In this document: piece after piece, positions 53,947 to 63,187 of the stretch
Layout of the letters: each line of letters starts with the position of its first letter
How positions within the stretch are numbered: position 1 is the first letter of the stretch
From: Marinisporobacter balticus
GTDB taxonomy: Bacteria; Bacillota; Clostridia; Peptostreptococcales; Thermotaleaceae
Length of the DNA stretch: 64,000 bases
Reading direction: 5' to 3'
NCBI RefSeq assembly: GCF_004345705.1
Contig: NZ_SLWV01000001.1
Location: 1 to 64,000, forward strand
Translations under genes and position numbers: made by a program
The notes under the pieces: generated by a model
Databases searched by the model: none
Seen by the model: only the letters and a program-made list of their open reading frames with translations
What the model was told of the DNA's origin: nothing

Positions 53947-55071
53947 TCATTTTTTCCTGTGAATAAAATCGACTACTTTATCTTTAAAACTTTTTACACC
54001 GATATCTTCTCTTGTAACTAAATCTGTAGTATATAATAAATTTCCGTTGAGATAAACTTTTGCTTTTCCTATTTTTTGTCCTCTTTTTATAGGTGCTTCT
54101 AGTGATTCCTCTATATTTAATCGTGTCCGCACTTGTTTCTTTTCTTCACAGGTTAAGGGTACAATCACATCTTCTTTAGAAACAACACACGTTTTAATTT
54201 TTTTTCCGTTTTTTATTGGAATCCTCTTGACTACATCATCTTTTTTTATTGCATGATAAGCTGTATATTTTCCAAAAGCATCATCAAGTAAACCATAAGA
54301 ATCATTAAACCAATTCGGTGCATTTAGTACAACACATATTAACTGCATACCATTTCTTGTTGCAGATGTAACAAGACATCTCCCGGCTGCTTTTGTATAT
54401 CCAGTCTTAACACCGTCTCCTCCATCATATTGGGTAAGGATTTTATTTTTATTGTAAAAATGTTTGTATCCATCTCGATCAGCAACCCATAACTTTGTTT
54501 TAACAATTTTATGGAAATTTTTATTCAGTAGCGCTTCTCTCGTAATGAGTGCCAAATCATATGCAGTCGTATAATGTTCTTTGTGATGAAGTCCATTTGG
54601 ATTCATAAAGTTTGTATTTTTAGCACCAATTTCCTTCGATCGCTTATTCATAAGTTGTGCAAAGTTTTCTACAGACCCAGATATTGTTGTGGCAATGGCA
54701 ACGGCTGAATCATTCCCAGACCGCAACATTAACCCATAAACTAAATCTTTCATTTTCATTTTTTCATCTTTCTTTAAATAAATAGATGATCCTTCTATGC
54801 CCACTGCGTTATTTGGGATTTTTACAATTTTATTTAAATCCATTTTTTCTAAAGCTAATAAAGCTGTCATAATCTTCGTAGTACTTGCCATAGGTTTTTT
54901 TTCATTAATATTTTTTTTATAAAGCACTCTTCCTGTTTTTACATCCATTACAATTGCACTACTCGCAGAAATTTGAGCGGTTTCACTAAAACATATAAAG
55001 CTATTAAAAGAAAGAACGACTACAATCAGTATCATCGTACTGTAAATTTTTCTTTGTTTCAAAGCTATCAC
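53947..55071 (-). CDS. D-alanyl-D-alanine carboxypeptidase (S11), DacA/DacF family
   Basis: A penicillin-binding protein that trims peptidoglycan side chains. The 374-residue product has a signal peptide (YSTMILIVVVLSFNSFICFSE), the SxxK motif in MASTTKIMTAL (nucleophile Ser), SGNDSAVAIA (SxN) and GVKTGYTKAAGRC (KTG). A C-terminal beta domain and a basic end (DKVVDFIHRKK) suggest membrane association. It follows gerW by 115 bases. Which of the two S11 genes is sporulation-specific cannot be settled from sequence alone. Confidence 0.9.
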   Translation of the reverse strand: MIALKQRKIYSTMILIVVVLSFNSFICFSETAQISASSAIVMDVKTGRVLYKKNINEKKPMASTTKIMTALLALEKMDLNKIVKIPNNAVGIEGSSIYLKKDEKMKMKDLVYGLMLRSGNDSAVAIATTISGSVENFAQLMNKRSKEIGAKNTNFMNPNGLHHKEHYTTAYDLALITREALLNKNFHKIVKTKLWVADRDGYKHFYNKNKILTQYDGGDGVKTGYTKAAGRCLVTSATRNGMQLICVVLNAPNWFNDSYGLLDDAFGKYTAYHAIKKDDVVKRIPIKNGKKIKTCVVSKEDVIVPLTCEEKKQVRTRLNIEESLEAPIKRGQKIGKAKVYLNGNLLYTTDLVTREDIGVKSFKDKVVDFIHRKK

Positions 55072-55165
55072 TCCGTTTACAATTATGGTTAATTTTAGTA
55101 TTTTGTAAATATAGCTAGAAATACTATTAAAAACCCCAAAATAAACTCCCTAGAAATAAAAGTAA

Positions 55166-55186
55166 GGAGTAAATATTTATTTCTCC
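55166..55186 (-). terminator. Weak hairpin after gerW
   Basis: Minus strand GGAGAAAT / ATTTACTCC with an AAAT loop and a bulged A, then TTACTTTTATTT. Confidence 0.5.
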
Positions 55187-55633
55187 CTACTCTTCTTCTG
55201 TTTTCTTTTCTTCAGAGTTCTTTTTGCCTTGATTTTTATTATTTTTATTGCACATTCCTTGCGCTTTATCTAATAGTTTAGGTATAGAATTGATTATGTT
55301 ATCTAGCATATTTGCATTCTGATCTACTGATAATAATTTCATTTCTCCATTGCCTACAACCATAAAAGCAACTGGTTGTACAGAAACTCCTGCGCCAGTA
55401 CCACCGCCAAATGGAAGTTTCTCACTCGTATCTGCATCGTCTTCTTCAGATTTCATTTTCGCCTTATATTCTCCGCCACCAGAAGCAAAACCAAAAGATA
55501 CTTTTGATATAGGAATAATAACGGTTCCATCAGGTGCTTCAACCGGATTTCCTACAATTGTATTTACATCGATCATATCTTTTAAGCTTTCCATTGTGGT
55601 TTTCATTAGTGCTTCTATTGGATGATTTGCCAT
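55187..55633 (-). CDS. gerW: GerW family sporulation protein (YtfJ)
   Basis: GerW is needed for germination of spores in response to some germinants in Bacillus. The product starts at ATG 55633 (MANHPIEALMKTTMESLKDMIDVNTIVGNPVEAPDGTVIIPISKVSFGFASGGGEY); the GTG four codons upstream overlaps the ribosome site. FGGGTGAGVSVQPVAFMVV is the family signature, and a lysine/glutamate-rich tail follows. It overlaps nothing and sits 5 bases after the DUF2953 gene, like ytfI-ytfJ in Bacillus. Confidence 0.9.
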   Translation of the reverse strand: MANHPIEALMKTTMESLKDMIDVNTIVGNPVEAPDGTVIIPISKVSFGFASGGGEYKAKMKSEEDDADTSEKLPFGGGTGAGVSVQPVAFMVVGNGEMKLLSVDQNANMLDNIINSIPKLLDKAQGMCNKNNKNQGKKNSEEKKTEEE

Positions 55634-55638
55634 CCTAT

Positions 55639-56250
55639 TCACCACCTTTTTCTTATAAATGTATAGCCAAATTTTATTGTTGCAATAATAATATAGCCTA
55701 TTTTAGTGTTTATTATACAATGAATAGTTGTTTTAAAGCTTTCTTTATTAAACTTAGGAATCACCTTTAAAGTCACTTTACTACATGTTATATTATTTCT
55801 CATAATTGTAATCAGCTGGCTCTTAGCTGCCCATAGTATTCCTGATAATAGCCCTGTAACTGCAGCATTTTCTATTCCAAATTCTGTTGTCCATAAAAAA
55901 TCAGAAATTTTCATTTTTTCAAGAACATATTTAATAGGGCTAGTATAATACTTCAAAAAATATTTTGCCTTCTTTACAATTTTTTTTATTTCTTCAAAGG
56001 TAACCATTGTCTTATTTTCTTCTATTAGCTCATCTTCATTTTTTTTAACTTCCGTATTTAATTTTAAGAAAGGAATACCATTCTTTTTCATGTCTAAATC
56101 TACAAAAGGGATTTCTATTTTATAGTTAAATAAACCAAATAATGTTTTAATCTTTAAAATGACTTTATCATTCGTACCATCTTTCAAAATTTTTATACTA
56201 ATGGTTATAGGTACAAAAAATAGTATACTAAAAACTATAATAAGCATCAT
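55639..56250 (-). CDS. DUF2953 family membrane protein (YtfI)
   Basis: A 203-residue protein anchored by an N-terminal hydrophobic segment (IIVFSILFFVPITISIKIL). It matches the DUF2953 layout: KIKTLFGLFNYKIEIPFVDL near residue 35, TEFGIENAAVTGLLSGILWA near 120 and PKFNKESFKTTIHCIINTKIGYIIIATIKF at the end. It pairs with gerW downstream; membrane topology fits a role at the spore envelope, though the function is unknown. Confidence 0.87.
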   Translation of the reverse strand: MMLIIVFSILFFVPITISIKILKDGTNDKVILKIKTLFGLFNYKIEIPFVDLDMKKNGIPFLKLNTEVKKNEDELIEENKTMVTFEEIKKIVKKAKYFLKYYTSPIKYVLEKMKISDFLWTTEFGIENAAVTGLLSGILWAAKSQLITIMRNNITCSKVTLKVIPKFNKESFKTTIHCIINTKIGYIIIATIKFGYTFIRKRW

Positions 56251-56350
56251 ACTAATATATATGTAAATTTAGAACACCGCCTCTCATTACCAAACACTTA
56301 GTGTATTTTTTCCATTTAATACAAAAAATACACATTATATAATGATTTCA

Positions 56351-56383
56351 AAAAAAATAACACCGATAAATTATTCATCGGTG
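56351..56383 (-). terminator. Terminator overlapping the scpB stop codon
   Basis: CACCGAT / ATCGGTG stem whose loop contains the TAA of scpB; the minus-strand exit is TTATTTTTTTT. Confidence 0.85.
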
Positions 56384-56907
56384 AAATCTAATGTTTCAAA
56401 ATCCTCTATTTTAGGCAATTCCTCTAAACTGTTTAGTCCAAAAGATTTTAAGAATGTGTCCGTAGTTCCATATAGAATGGGTCGACCTGTTCTCTCTAAT
56501 CTTCCCTTTTCTATGATTAGTTCTTTTTCAATAAGCGTATTTATTGCTTTATCACTCTTTACCCCTCGAATCGATTCAATGCCCGGTCTTGTAATCGGCT
56601 GATTATATGCTATAATTACAAGTACTTCTAAAGCTGCTTGTGTTAATCCTTTATTTTGAACGGGTTTACATAAATTTTGAATATATTCAAAATGCTTATT
56701 ATTTGTACATAGTTGAAAGCTATTGTTTACTTCTATTATTTGAATGCCTCTATCTTCTATTTCATACTCTTTTTTAAGATCCATTAAAGACTTTCGAATA
56801 AACGCAGAAGGTAAATTTAATATATCCGCAATAGATTTAATATTTAGTGGGTCTCCCCATACAAATAACATCGCTTCTATAATTGACTTAACCTCTTTTT
56901 CTTCCAT
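56371..56907 (-). CDS. scpB: Segregation and condensation protein ScpB
   Basis: ScpB is the winged-helix kleisin-associated subunit of the SMC condensin. The 178-residue product contains IEAMLFVWGDPLNIKSIADILNL and the second winged helix AALEVLVIIAYNQPITRPGIESIRGVKSDKAINTLIEKELI, followed by GRPILYGTTDTFLKSFGLNSLEELP. It follows scpA by 5 bases. Confidence 0.95.
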   Translation of the reverse strand: MEEKEVKSIIEAMLFVWGDPLNIKSIADILNLPSAFIRKSLMDLKKEYEIEDRGIQIIEVNNSFQLCTNNKHFEYIQNLCKPVQNKGLTQAALEVLVIIAYNQPITRPGIESIRGVKSDKAINTLIEKELIIEKGRLERTGRPILYGTTDTFLKSFGLNSLEELPKIEDFETLDFTDE

Positions 56908-56912
56908 TCTTT

Positions 56913-57665
56913 CTACCTCTCATCATTTTCAATATTTCTTGTCACCACCATATTTCCAAATGTTCCATTTTGTTCTACAACAATAAATTTTAATTTCATT
57001 AATTCTAAAATTGCTAAAAAGGTTACAACAATTTCGCTTTTATCAAAAGAATTTATGAAAAACTTTTCAAATTCTAATGAATTCTTTTGATAAATCAAGT
57101 TTTTAACTTGCTTAATTTTGTCCTCTAAAGTAATCTCTTCTCTTTTTATTTCTTTAATATGGATTCTGTTTTGATTTATTTTCTTTCTTTTCTTTAGCAT
57201 ACGATTGAAAGCATCTAAAAGATCTTTCATTTCTAATTCTCCTAATTCTTGTGTATCACTCCTAACAAATTGGTCAAATTGCTCTGGTTGCTTATAAAAA
57301 AATTTTGTATATATTTCTTCACGATTTTTAAATTCAGTTGCTGCATTTTTATATTTTTTATATTCAATCAACCGCTTTACTAAAGCTTCTCTAGGATCTT
57401 CCTCTACTATATCCATTTCTAGTTGTTCTTCTTTTTTATTTGGAAGGAGCATTTTTGATTTAATTTCTATGAGTGTAGCTGCCATAACTAAAAATTCACT
57501 CGTAATTTCTAAATCAAATTTTTTTATATCTTCAATATACTGAACATATTGTTCTGCGATCTCTGCAATAGGGATATTGTATATATCTACTTTTGCTTTC
57601 TCAATCAAGTGAAACAATAGATCAAATGGTCCTTCAAAAGCTTCTAGTTTTATTTGATATGTCAT
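56913..57665 (-). CDS. scpA: Segregation and condensation protein ScpA
   Basis: The kleisin subunit of the SMC condensin. FEGPFDLLFHLIEKAKVDIYNIPIAEIAEQYVQYIED at the N-terminus is the signature, and EFLVMAATLIEIKSKMLLP follows. A C-terminal winged helix (KSEIVVTFLAILELMKLKFIVVEQ) binds Smc. At 250 residues it is normal length. It forms a two-gene operon with scpB. smc itself is not in the window. Confidence 0.95.
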   Translation of the reverse strand: MTYQIKLEAFEGPFDLLFHLIEKAKVDIYNIPIAEIAEQYVQYIEDIKKFDLEITSEFLVMAATLIEIKSKMLLPNKKEEQLEMDIVEEDPREALVKRLIEYKKYKNAATEFKNREEIYTKFFYKQPEQFDQFVRSDTQELGELEMKDLLDAFNRMLKKRKKINQNRIHIKEIKREEITLEDKIKQVKNLIYQKNSLEFEKFFINSFDKSEIVVTFLAILELMKLKFIVVEQNGTFGNMVVTRNIENDER

Positions 57666-57930
57666 ATTTCTTCACCTGCTTTATTATTAAAACTTATTCT
57701 TATTGAATATAAGCGATGCTACATTATTATACCATAATTGTCTATATAGAGAGAAATATAATGAAATAATTTGTATATCCTTGTTATACTGGTTTATTTA
57801 TTTTGTGGAAAAGAAAATATAGATGAAAATATTTCTTATTAATATATTCCAACTTATTTCTCTACTCGGAACTTACTGAAGTAATAGTAATTATACCTGT
57901 ATTTAATGATTATATCTTTCGTAAGCATAT
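57666..57930. other. Upstream region of scpA
   Basis: About 265 AT-rich bases with no gene; the scpAB promoter is presumably here on the minus strand. I see no convincing operator. Confidence 0.3.
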
Positions 57931-57963
57931 AAAAAGTAGCATTTATAAAAAATGCCACTTTTT
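57931..57963 (-). terminator. Terminator after the M24 peptidase
   Basis: AAAAAGTGGCATTT / AAATGCTACTTTTT type stem (one mismatch); it touches the stop codon and exits through T runs. Confidence 0.8.
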
Positions 57964-59059
57964 ATACAATAATAATTTCTTTGCTTGCTTTATTCAATAC
58001 TTCTGATCCATTTTCTGTAATACATACGATATCTTCTATTCTCATACCAAATTTCCCCGGCATATAAATTCCTGGTTCGATGCTAAAAGCCATGCCTTTT
58101 TCTAAAATTCTTTCATTTCCACCTTTAATGTCGGGAGCTTCATGGACACTATATCCAATACCATGTCCAAGTCTATTCAAAAAATATTCTCCATATCCAG
58201 CATTCTTTATAACATCTCTAGATACTTTATCAACACTTTCTGCAGCTACCCCTTCTTTAGCAGCTTTTTCTCCCGCTTTATTCGCTTGATAGATAATTTC
58301 ATATACTTTTCTTTCTTCATCTGATATTCCGCCCACAAAAACAGTTCTAGACATATCTGAACAAAGACCTTTATAGGTACATCCAAAATCTAAAATAATT
58401 ACATCTTTCTCCTGAATATATCTTGCATATTCATTATAGTGAGGTTTAGAACTATTTGGACCTGATGCAATAATGGGATTAAATGATAATCCATCGCCAC
58501 CTTTTTCCATAAATAGTTCTTCTATTTTGTCTTTAATGTCCTTTTCTTGTATTCCTGGACGAATAAATTTTACAATATCCTCATATACTTCATCTGCGAG
58601 TTTCGCAGCTTTTCTAAGATATTCTGTTTCCTCTTCATCTTTAATGATTCTTATTTCTTCTAATATTTCATTTCCATTTATAAAATTCACTTCTACGATC
58701 CCTTGAATGTCTAACATGCTAATAGCCCTAGTACTTCCATTTACAGCAATTTTTTTATGCATTAAATCAAAATCTTCAAATGCTTTTTTTACTTGCCCTA
58801 AGTATCCTTCTCCATCATCCCACGCATAAATAGCAGCATCTTTTCCTATCGCTTTTCCAATTTCTTCTTCATTTAGTTTCGGTACGATATAAAAATATCT
58901 ACGATCTTTTAGATAAAAAAGTCCTTGAAATCTTTCGTCCATGTGCGGTGAAAAGCCCATTAAAAATTCTAAATCTGTTGAAGGTGTTATAATCATTGCA
59001 TCTACTTCTCTTTTTTCCATTTCTGTTGTTAATTTGTCAATGTACTTCCTATTAAACAT
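57962..59059 (-). CDS. M24 family metallopeptidase (Xaa-Pro dipeptidase type)
   Basis: A 365-residue protein with an N-terminal creatinase-like domain (residues ~1-130) and a C-terminal pita-bread metallopeptidase domain. Metal ligands: D in VIILDFGCTYKGLCSDMSRT, H in LGHGIGYSVHEAP, E in AFSIEPGIYMPG and E in GMRIEDIVCITENG. These fit proline dipeptidases and aminopeptidase P-like enzymes; precise substrate is open. Monocistronic. Confidence 0.92.
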   Translation of the reverse strand: MFNRKYIDKLTTEMEKREVDAMIITPSTDLEFLMGFSPHMDERFQGLFYLKDRRYFYIVPKLNEEEIGKAIGKDAAIYAWDDGEGYLGQVKKAFEDFDLMHKKIAVNGSTRAISMLDIQGIVEVNFINGNEILEEIRIIKDEEETEYLRKAAKLADEVYEDIVKFIRPGIQEKDIKDKIEELFMEKGGDGLSFNPIIASGPNSSKPHYNEYARYIQEKDVIILDFGCTYKGLCSDMSRTVFVGGISDEERKVYEIIYQANKAGEKAAKEGVAAESVDKVSRDVIKNAGYGEYFLNRLGHGIGYSVHEAPDIKGGNERILEKGMAFSIEPGIYMPGKFGMRIEDIVCITENGSEVLNKASKEIIIV

Positions 59060-59294
59060 TTTTTATTCCCCCTGTTCATCAATTTCTTTATATTCTAAAT
59101 TTTATCATACATAGGAATAATGAAAATAAACTCACCAATCATGCTTGTTCGTTTAATTATTTCCTTCTCAATATCAACAAGTTATTTTTGCACTTTATAT
59201 ATATACTTTTCATAATGTTAATATATTCTATTAATTCTATAAAACACCTTCAAGAAAATACTTTTGTACCTGTTTCATCTTAATTGTAATACTA
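59060..59294. other. Upstream region of the M24 peptidase gene
   Basis: About 235 AT-rich bases, no gene seen. Confidence 0.3.
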
Positions 59295-59336
59295 AAAAAG
59301 AAGCGACTACATGTCTATTGTAATCACTTCTTTTTA
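59295..59336 (-). terminator. Terminator after dacF-type gene
   Basis: AAAAAGAAG-C-GA / TC-A-CTTCTTTTT stem with T run on either side; immediately downstream of the stop codon at 59339. Confidence 0.82.
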
Positions 59337-59338
59337 TA

Positions 59339-60505
59339 TCATTGTATTGTTTTTATAATCATTTTTTGAAACATATTCAAAGCTGAAGCTGATGTAACTT
59401 CGCTTTGCGTTACAATATCTACCCTTCCGATTTCTTGTCCATCTTTTTTTAATATAATCTCTCCAACTTTTTCATTAGCTTTAAAAGGTGCTTTTATACT
59501 CTTTGGTAGTATAATTTCTTTTTGTACTTTACTTTCTTCTCCTTTTTTTACTAAAGCACTTAAATCATCTTTTGCCACAGCATTTACTTTTGCTTCTTTT
59601 CCTTTTTCAACCACTAATGGCTCAATCATCTGATTTTTCTTTGCAATAGGCACTGTACTATAAGCAGCAAATCCATAATTTAACAATCCTGTAGCTTCTG
59701 AAAATCTTATTTTAGAAGTTGGGCTTCCTAAAATGACCGTAATCAAATTGAATCCATTTTTTTTAGCTGAAGCTGACAAACAATATTTTGCATCTGAAGT
59801 ATATCCTGTTTTTATTCCATTTGCTCCAGGATAGGTTCTGATTAGCTTATTGGTATTTGTCAGTTGCAAACTGGTTTGTTTTTTATTCGCTAACCCCACT
59901 TTCATAGAGGACATCCATATGGTCAAATAATCATGTATCTTAGGATACTTTAATAATTCCTTAGACATCAACGCAATATCATAAGCACTTGAATAATGTC
60001 CCTCTTGAGGTAATCCATTTGTATTCATAAATTGGGTATCACTCATTCCGAGTTCTTTTGCTCTTTCATTCATCCTTTTGACAAACATTTCTTCTGTTCC
60101 ACTTATATGTTCTCCTAATGCAACGCAACCATCATTTGCTGAAGCTACAGCAATTCCTTTTAAAAGGTCATTTACTGATTTTTCCTCCCCAGGCTCTAAA
60201 TATAATTGACTTCCTCCCATTGAGGCTGCACGTTCACTGATTAAGACTTGATCCTCTAAAGAAATTGAACCTTTGTCAATCGCTTCCATTGCAAGTAGCA
60301 TTGTCATGACCTTTGTCACACTTGCAGGTGGAAGTTTATCATGTATATTCTTTTCATAAATTATTTTTCCACTCCCTGCATCCATTAAAATTGCAGATCT
60401 TGCATTTACTTCAAATTCTTGCCCATATACAAATAAACAACAATTGCTAGAAATTAACATAACGCATATAAAATAAACAATTATTTTAAACCTTTTTAGT
60501 CTCAT
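59339..60505 (-). CDS. dacF: D-alanyl-D-alanine carboxypeptidase (DacF-like)
   Basis: An S11 peptidase of 388 residues with a signal peptide (KIIVYFICVMLISSNCCLFVYG), SxxK in PPASVTKVMTML, SANDGCVALG (SxN) and GIKTGYTSDAKYC (KTG). A long C-terminal beta domain follows. In Bacillus dacF is a sporulation-specific carboxypeptidase located near xerD; here it directly follows xerD, so I call it dacF on synteny. The signal-peptide and active-site features are seen; the sporulation role is inferred. Confidence 0.85.
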   Translation of the reverse strand: MRLKRFKIIVYFICVMLISSNCCLFVYGQEFEVNARSAILMDAGSGKIIYEKNIHDKLPPASVTKVMTMLLAMEAIDKGSISLEDQVLISERAASMGGSQLYLEPGEEKSVNDLLKGIAVASANDGCVALGEHISGTEEMFVKRMNERAKELGMSDTQFMNTNGLPQEGHYSSAYDIALMSKELLKYPKIHDYLTIWMSSMKVGLANKKQTSLQLTNTNKLIRTYPGANGIKTGYTSDAKYCLSASAKKNGFNLITVILGSPTSKIRFSEATGLLNYGFAAYSTVPIAKKNQMIEPLVVEKGKEAKVNAVAKDDLSALVKKGEESKVQKEIILPKSIKAPFKANEKVGEIILKKDGQEIGRVDIVTQSEVTSASALNMFQKMIIKTIQ

Positions 60506-60614
60506 ATTAAGTCCTCCTTGATTTTTAGTTTAATCTTATCTTTTCCAGCAATAACTTATGTTATGCACAGGAGGACAATCATCGCATTACTTGAAATTTT
60601 AGGTTATAGCAATG

Positions 60615-60637
60615 AAAAAGAGCCTTATTAGGCTCTT
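60615..60637 (-). terminator. Terminator overlapping the xerD stop codon
   Basis: AAGAGCCT / AGGCTCTT with a 4-base loop that contains part of the TAA; the minus-strand exit is TTTTTCATT. Confidence 0.82.
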
Positions 60638-61515
60638 GGATGTGCTTTATTATAAACTTCCTTAATTTTATTTTTTGTCAGTAATGTATAAACTTGTGTT
60701 GTAGATATGTCTGAATGCCCTAACATTTCTTGAACAGATTTTAAATCAGCGCCATTTTGAATTAAATGCGTAGCAAAAGAATGTCTTAATGTATGTGGTG
60801 TTATTTTTTTATTAATTTGTGCTTTACTCGTATACTTTTTAATAATTTTCCAAAATCCTTGTCGTGTTAATCTTGTTCCATAATAATTTACAAATAGTGC
60901 CTGTTCCATTTCTTCTTTTAAAAGATTTTCACGTGCATTTTTTATGTATTTTTTCATTGCTTTCTTTGCTATAGCCCCTACAGGAATGATTCTTTCTTTC
61001 AAATGACTACCACAACATTTAATATATCCCATATCCAAATTTATATGAGCACAATCTAGGGCCACAAGTTCAGAAACACGTATGCCCGTTGCATACAAGA
61101 GTTCTAACATGGCTTTATCTCGCATACCCTTTGCATTCTGATCATCAGGCTGAGATAATAATAGCTCAACTTCCTTTAATGTTAAAACAGCAGGCAGTTT
61201 CTTTTCAGCTTTAGGAGATTCTAAATGAATCGTTGGATCTTTTTCAATATATTTTTCATTTAAAAGAAATTGACAAAAAGAACGAATAGATGCAAGATTT
61301 CGTGAAATGGTTGATGTTGCTTTTCCAATTTTTTGTAAGTGTAGCAAATAGGTAATAATTGTCGTTTTATTTACATTTTTTATATTTTCTATATTTCTTT
61401 CTTCTAAAAAGTCCTTAAATTGAGAAATATCTCGCTTATATGATTCTAACGTATTTTTTGATAGTTCTTTTTCATATACAAGGTAATGGGTAAAACCTTC
61501 TAGATACATATTCAT
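60628..61515 (-). CDS. xerD: Site-specific tyrosine recombinase XerD
   Basis: XerD resolves chromosome dimers at dif sites with XerC. From ATG 61515 (MNMYLEGFTHYLVYEKELSKNTLESYKRDI) the length is 295, the family norm; AAAGGGG lies upstream, and a longer frame to 61545 has no such site. Catalytic residues: R in ATGIRVSELVAL, K in the beta hairpin (SHLKERIIPVG), HxxR in ITPHTLRHSFATHL, H in MLGHSDIST and Y in TTQVYTLL (usually TTQIYTH). The C-terminus KEVYNKAHPRA is typical of XerD. Confidence 0.93.
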   Translation of the reverse strand: MNMYLEGFTHYLVYEKELSKNTLESYKRDISQFKDFLEERNIENIKNVNKTTIITYLLHLQKIGKATSTISRNLASIRSFCQFLLNEKYIEKDPTIHLESPKAEKKLPAVLTLKEVELLLSQPDDQNAKGMRDKAMLELLYATGIRVSELVALDCAHINLDMGYIKCCGSHLKERIIPVGAIAKKAMKKYIKNARENLLKEEMEQALFVNYYGTRLTRQGFWKIIKKYTSKAQINKKITPHTLRHSFATHLIQNGADLKSVQEMLGHSDISTTQVYTLLTKNKIKEVYNKAHPRA

Positions 61516-61592
61516 TAAACTTTTCCCCTTTATTTTGAAGTACATCTTTTGTATTATTCAACAAACAGTCTAAAAACCCTTTATTCTTTTCA

Positions 61593-61811
61593 TTATTTCA
61601 TAAAAGATTTTATGCTCTCTAAGAAATTTTCTTTTAACTTATTTGTTTCAATATAAGCGCTTGATACAAAAGTACTATTTCCTCTTGGTCTAGTATTTTT
61701 TTCTTCAATCATATACATATTGATTAAATGATCAATGAAACGAGGTAATAAAATAGAAAATATGATTAAAATCAATAAAATTTTAATAAATATCCCAAAT
61801 TGTTTTCCCAT
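61593..61811 (-). CDS. Small membrane protein in the position of YqzK
   Basis: A 72-residue protein with one hydrophobic segment (IFIKILLILIIFSILLPRF) and a polar C-terminal half. In Bacillus the corresponding slot between fur/spoIIM and xerD is held by YqzK (DUF4227), a similarly sized single-span protein, so this is a candidate orthologue by position; sequence similarity is too weak to be sure. Function unknown. Confidence 0.6.
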   Translation of the reverse strand: MGKQFGIFIKILLILIIFSILLPRFIDHLINMYMIEEKNTRPRGNSTFVSSAYIETNKLKENFLESIKSFMK

Positions 61812-61836
61812 TTTTGCTCCCCCTAGATCACTTTCC

Positions 61837-62475
61837 TTACATATAGCTAGATAATATTTTCATGAACACAGGTGTTACATAAGCTTCAATAATACATCCT
61901 GCAATAATGAAAGTAAAAATAAAAGCATTAATTGTACTATATAATATAAACTGTTTAAATGTATTATTACTTGTATTATAGGATTTATTGAACTTATTTC
62001 GAATAATCATTTTAGAAAACCCAATACCCATAACAGCAATAACAATAATACTTGGTATAATCACCAAATTTTGAGGAAAGACGGAAATAAAAGAAAAGAG
62101 AATTCCTTTAACCCCCAATTGCTCTACCAAGAATCCCACTGTAAAACCTATAATCAATCCCCTTATAGCAATTAATAACAATATTAATGGCACACCTACA
62201 ACCGTTATACCCAGTATCCAAATGAATGTTGCCGTTTGTAAATTATTTATTAAAGACTGCTTAAGTACAGATAATCCGTCAATAGGCTTATTGCTTAATA
62301 TCTGAAAAAAACTTTTCATATAGCTTATAAGTTCTTGTTTTTGATAATCTGCTAAAGTCTTTACTGTAAATGCACCCGCTGAAATACCTATAATAAAAAA
62401 CATACATACAAAAAAATATATCATCGCATTTCCTTGTATATGGTTATATGCAATTGTTCGAAATTTTTTAGACAA
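61837..62475 (-). CDS. spoIIM: Stage II sporulation protein M
   Basis: SpoIIM, with SpoIID and SpoIIP, drives engulfment of the forespore by degrading septal peptidoglycan. The 212-residue protein has five hydrophobic segments (MIYFFVCMFFIIGISAGAFTV; FIWILGITVVGVPLILLLIAIRGLIIGFTVGFLVEQLG; others). SpoIIM family members share the IRGLIIGFTVGFLVEQLGVKGI segment. It stands between nudF and a small membrane protein, as in Bacillus. Confidence 0.9.
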   Translation of the reverse strand: MSKKFRTIAYNHIQGNAMIYFFVCMFFIIGISAGAFTVKTLADYQKQELISYMKSFFQILSNKPIDGLSVLKQSLINNLQTATFIWILGITVVGVPLILLLIAIRGLIIGFTVGFLVEQLGVKGILFSFISVFPQNLVIIPSIIVIAVMGIGFSKMIIRNKFNKSYNTSNNTFKQFILYSTINAFIFTFIIAGCIIEAYVTPVFMKILSSYM

Positions 62476-62577
62476 AACAAATCCCCCTTTCTTACCTATA
62501 TCTTATGTTTTATAAAATATTATGCAAGATAGCGTGATAATATGCCTTGTCTATTTTATTTTGTCCACTACTTATTG

Positions 62578-63111
62578 TTAGAAAAGAAAATCTTTTACTG
62601 CCATGATTGCAGTAATGGTTTTGCCATCTTTTATTTCTCCATTATAAATCATATTTAATAATTCATCGATGCTATAACTTTCAATTTCAATATATTCCCC
62701 TTCATCTGGATTGACTTCACCAGAAATGAGATCCTTTGCTACATACAAATACAGCATCTCATTTGAAAATCCAGGTGATGAATAAAAGCTAAATAAAAAT
62801 TTTACATCTTTTGCTTCATAACCAGTCTCTTCTTTCAACTCTCTAACAGCACAAACCAATGGATCTTCGCCCTTATCTAGTTTTCCAGCAGGCACCTCTA
62901 GTAAAAAATCTTCTACTGGTTTTCTAAACTGTCTCACCATAATAATTTTGTTATCTTCTGTAATAGGTATAATAGCTGCGCCTCCAGAATGTTCAATGAT
63001 TTCTCTGCTATATTCTTTTTCATCTGATAACTGCACCGTATCTAGCCTTAGATTTATAATCTTCCCTTGAAAAATTTTTTCAGAACGAATGGTTTTCTCA
63101 TTTTGTAGCAT
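62578..63111 (-). CDS. nudF: ADP-ribose pyrophosphatase, Nudix family
   Basis: Hydrolyses ADP-ribose to AMP and ribose 5-phosphate. The Nudix box GKLDKGEDPLVCAVRELKEETGY spans residues ~80-102 (GX5EX7REUXEEXGU). The product starts at ATG 63111 (MLQNEKTIRSEKIFQGKIINL) after AGGAGG; the frame extends 11 codons further but lacks a ribosome site. At 177 residues it is normal. It lies between spoIIM and the DUF3866 gene, as in Bacillus. Confidence 0.92.
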   Translation of the reverse strand: MLQNEKTIRSEKIFQGKIINLRLDTVQLSDEKEYSREIIEHSGGAAIIPITEDNKIIMVRQFRKPVEDFLLEVPAGKLDKGEDPLVCAVRELKEETGYEAKDVKFLFSFYSSPGFSNEMLYLYVAKDLISGEVNPDEGEYIEIESYSIDELLNMIYNGEIKDGKTITAIMAVKDFLF

Positions 63112-63128
63112 AATTTTCCTCCTAACAA

Positions 63129-63157
63129 ACATATTTAAAGACAAGCTATCATATCAT
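63129..63157 (+). promoter_or_regulatory. Possible SigE-type promoter for the MciZ-like gene
   Basis: ACATATT (63129-63135), 14 bp, CATATCAT (63150-63157). This approximates the B. subtilis SigE consensus (GHATATT-N14-CATACAHT), with mismatches in both boxes. mciZ of Bacillus is SigE-controlled. A SigA reading is not excluded. Confidence 0.4.
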
Positions 63158-63187
63158 ATAATAACCAAAATTTAAGGATGTGATAAA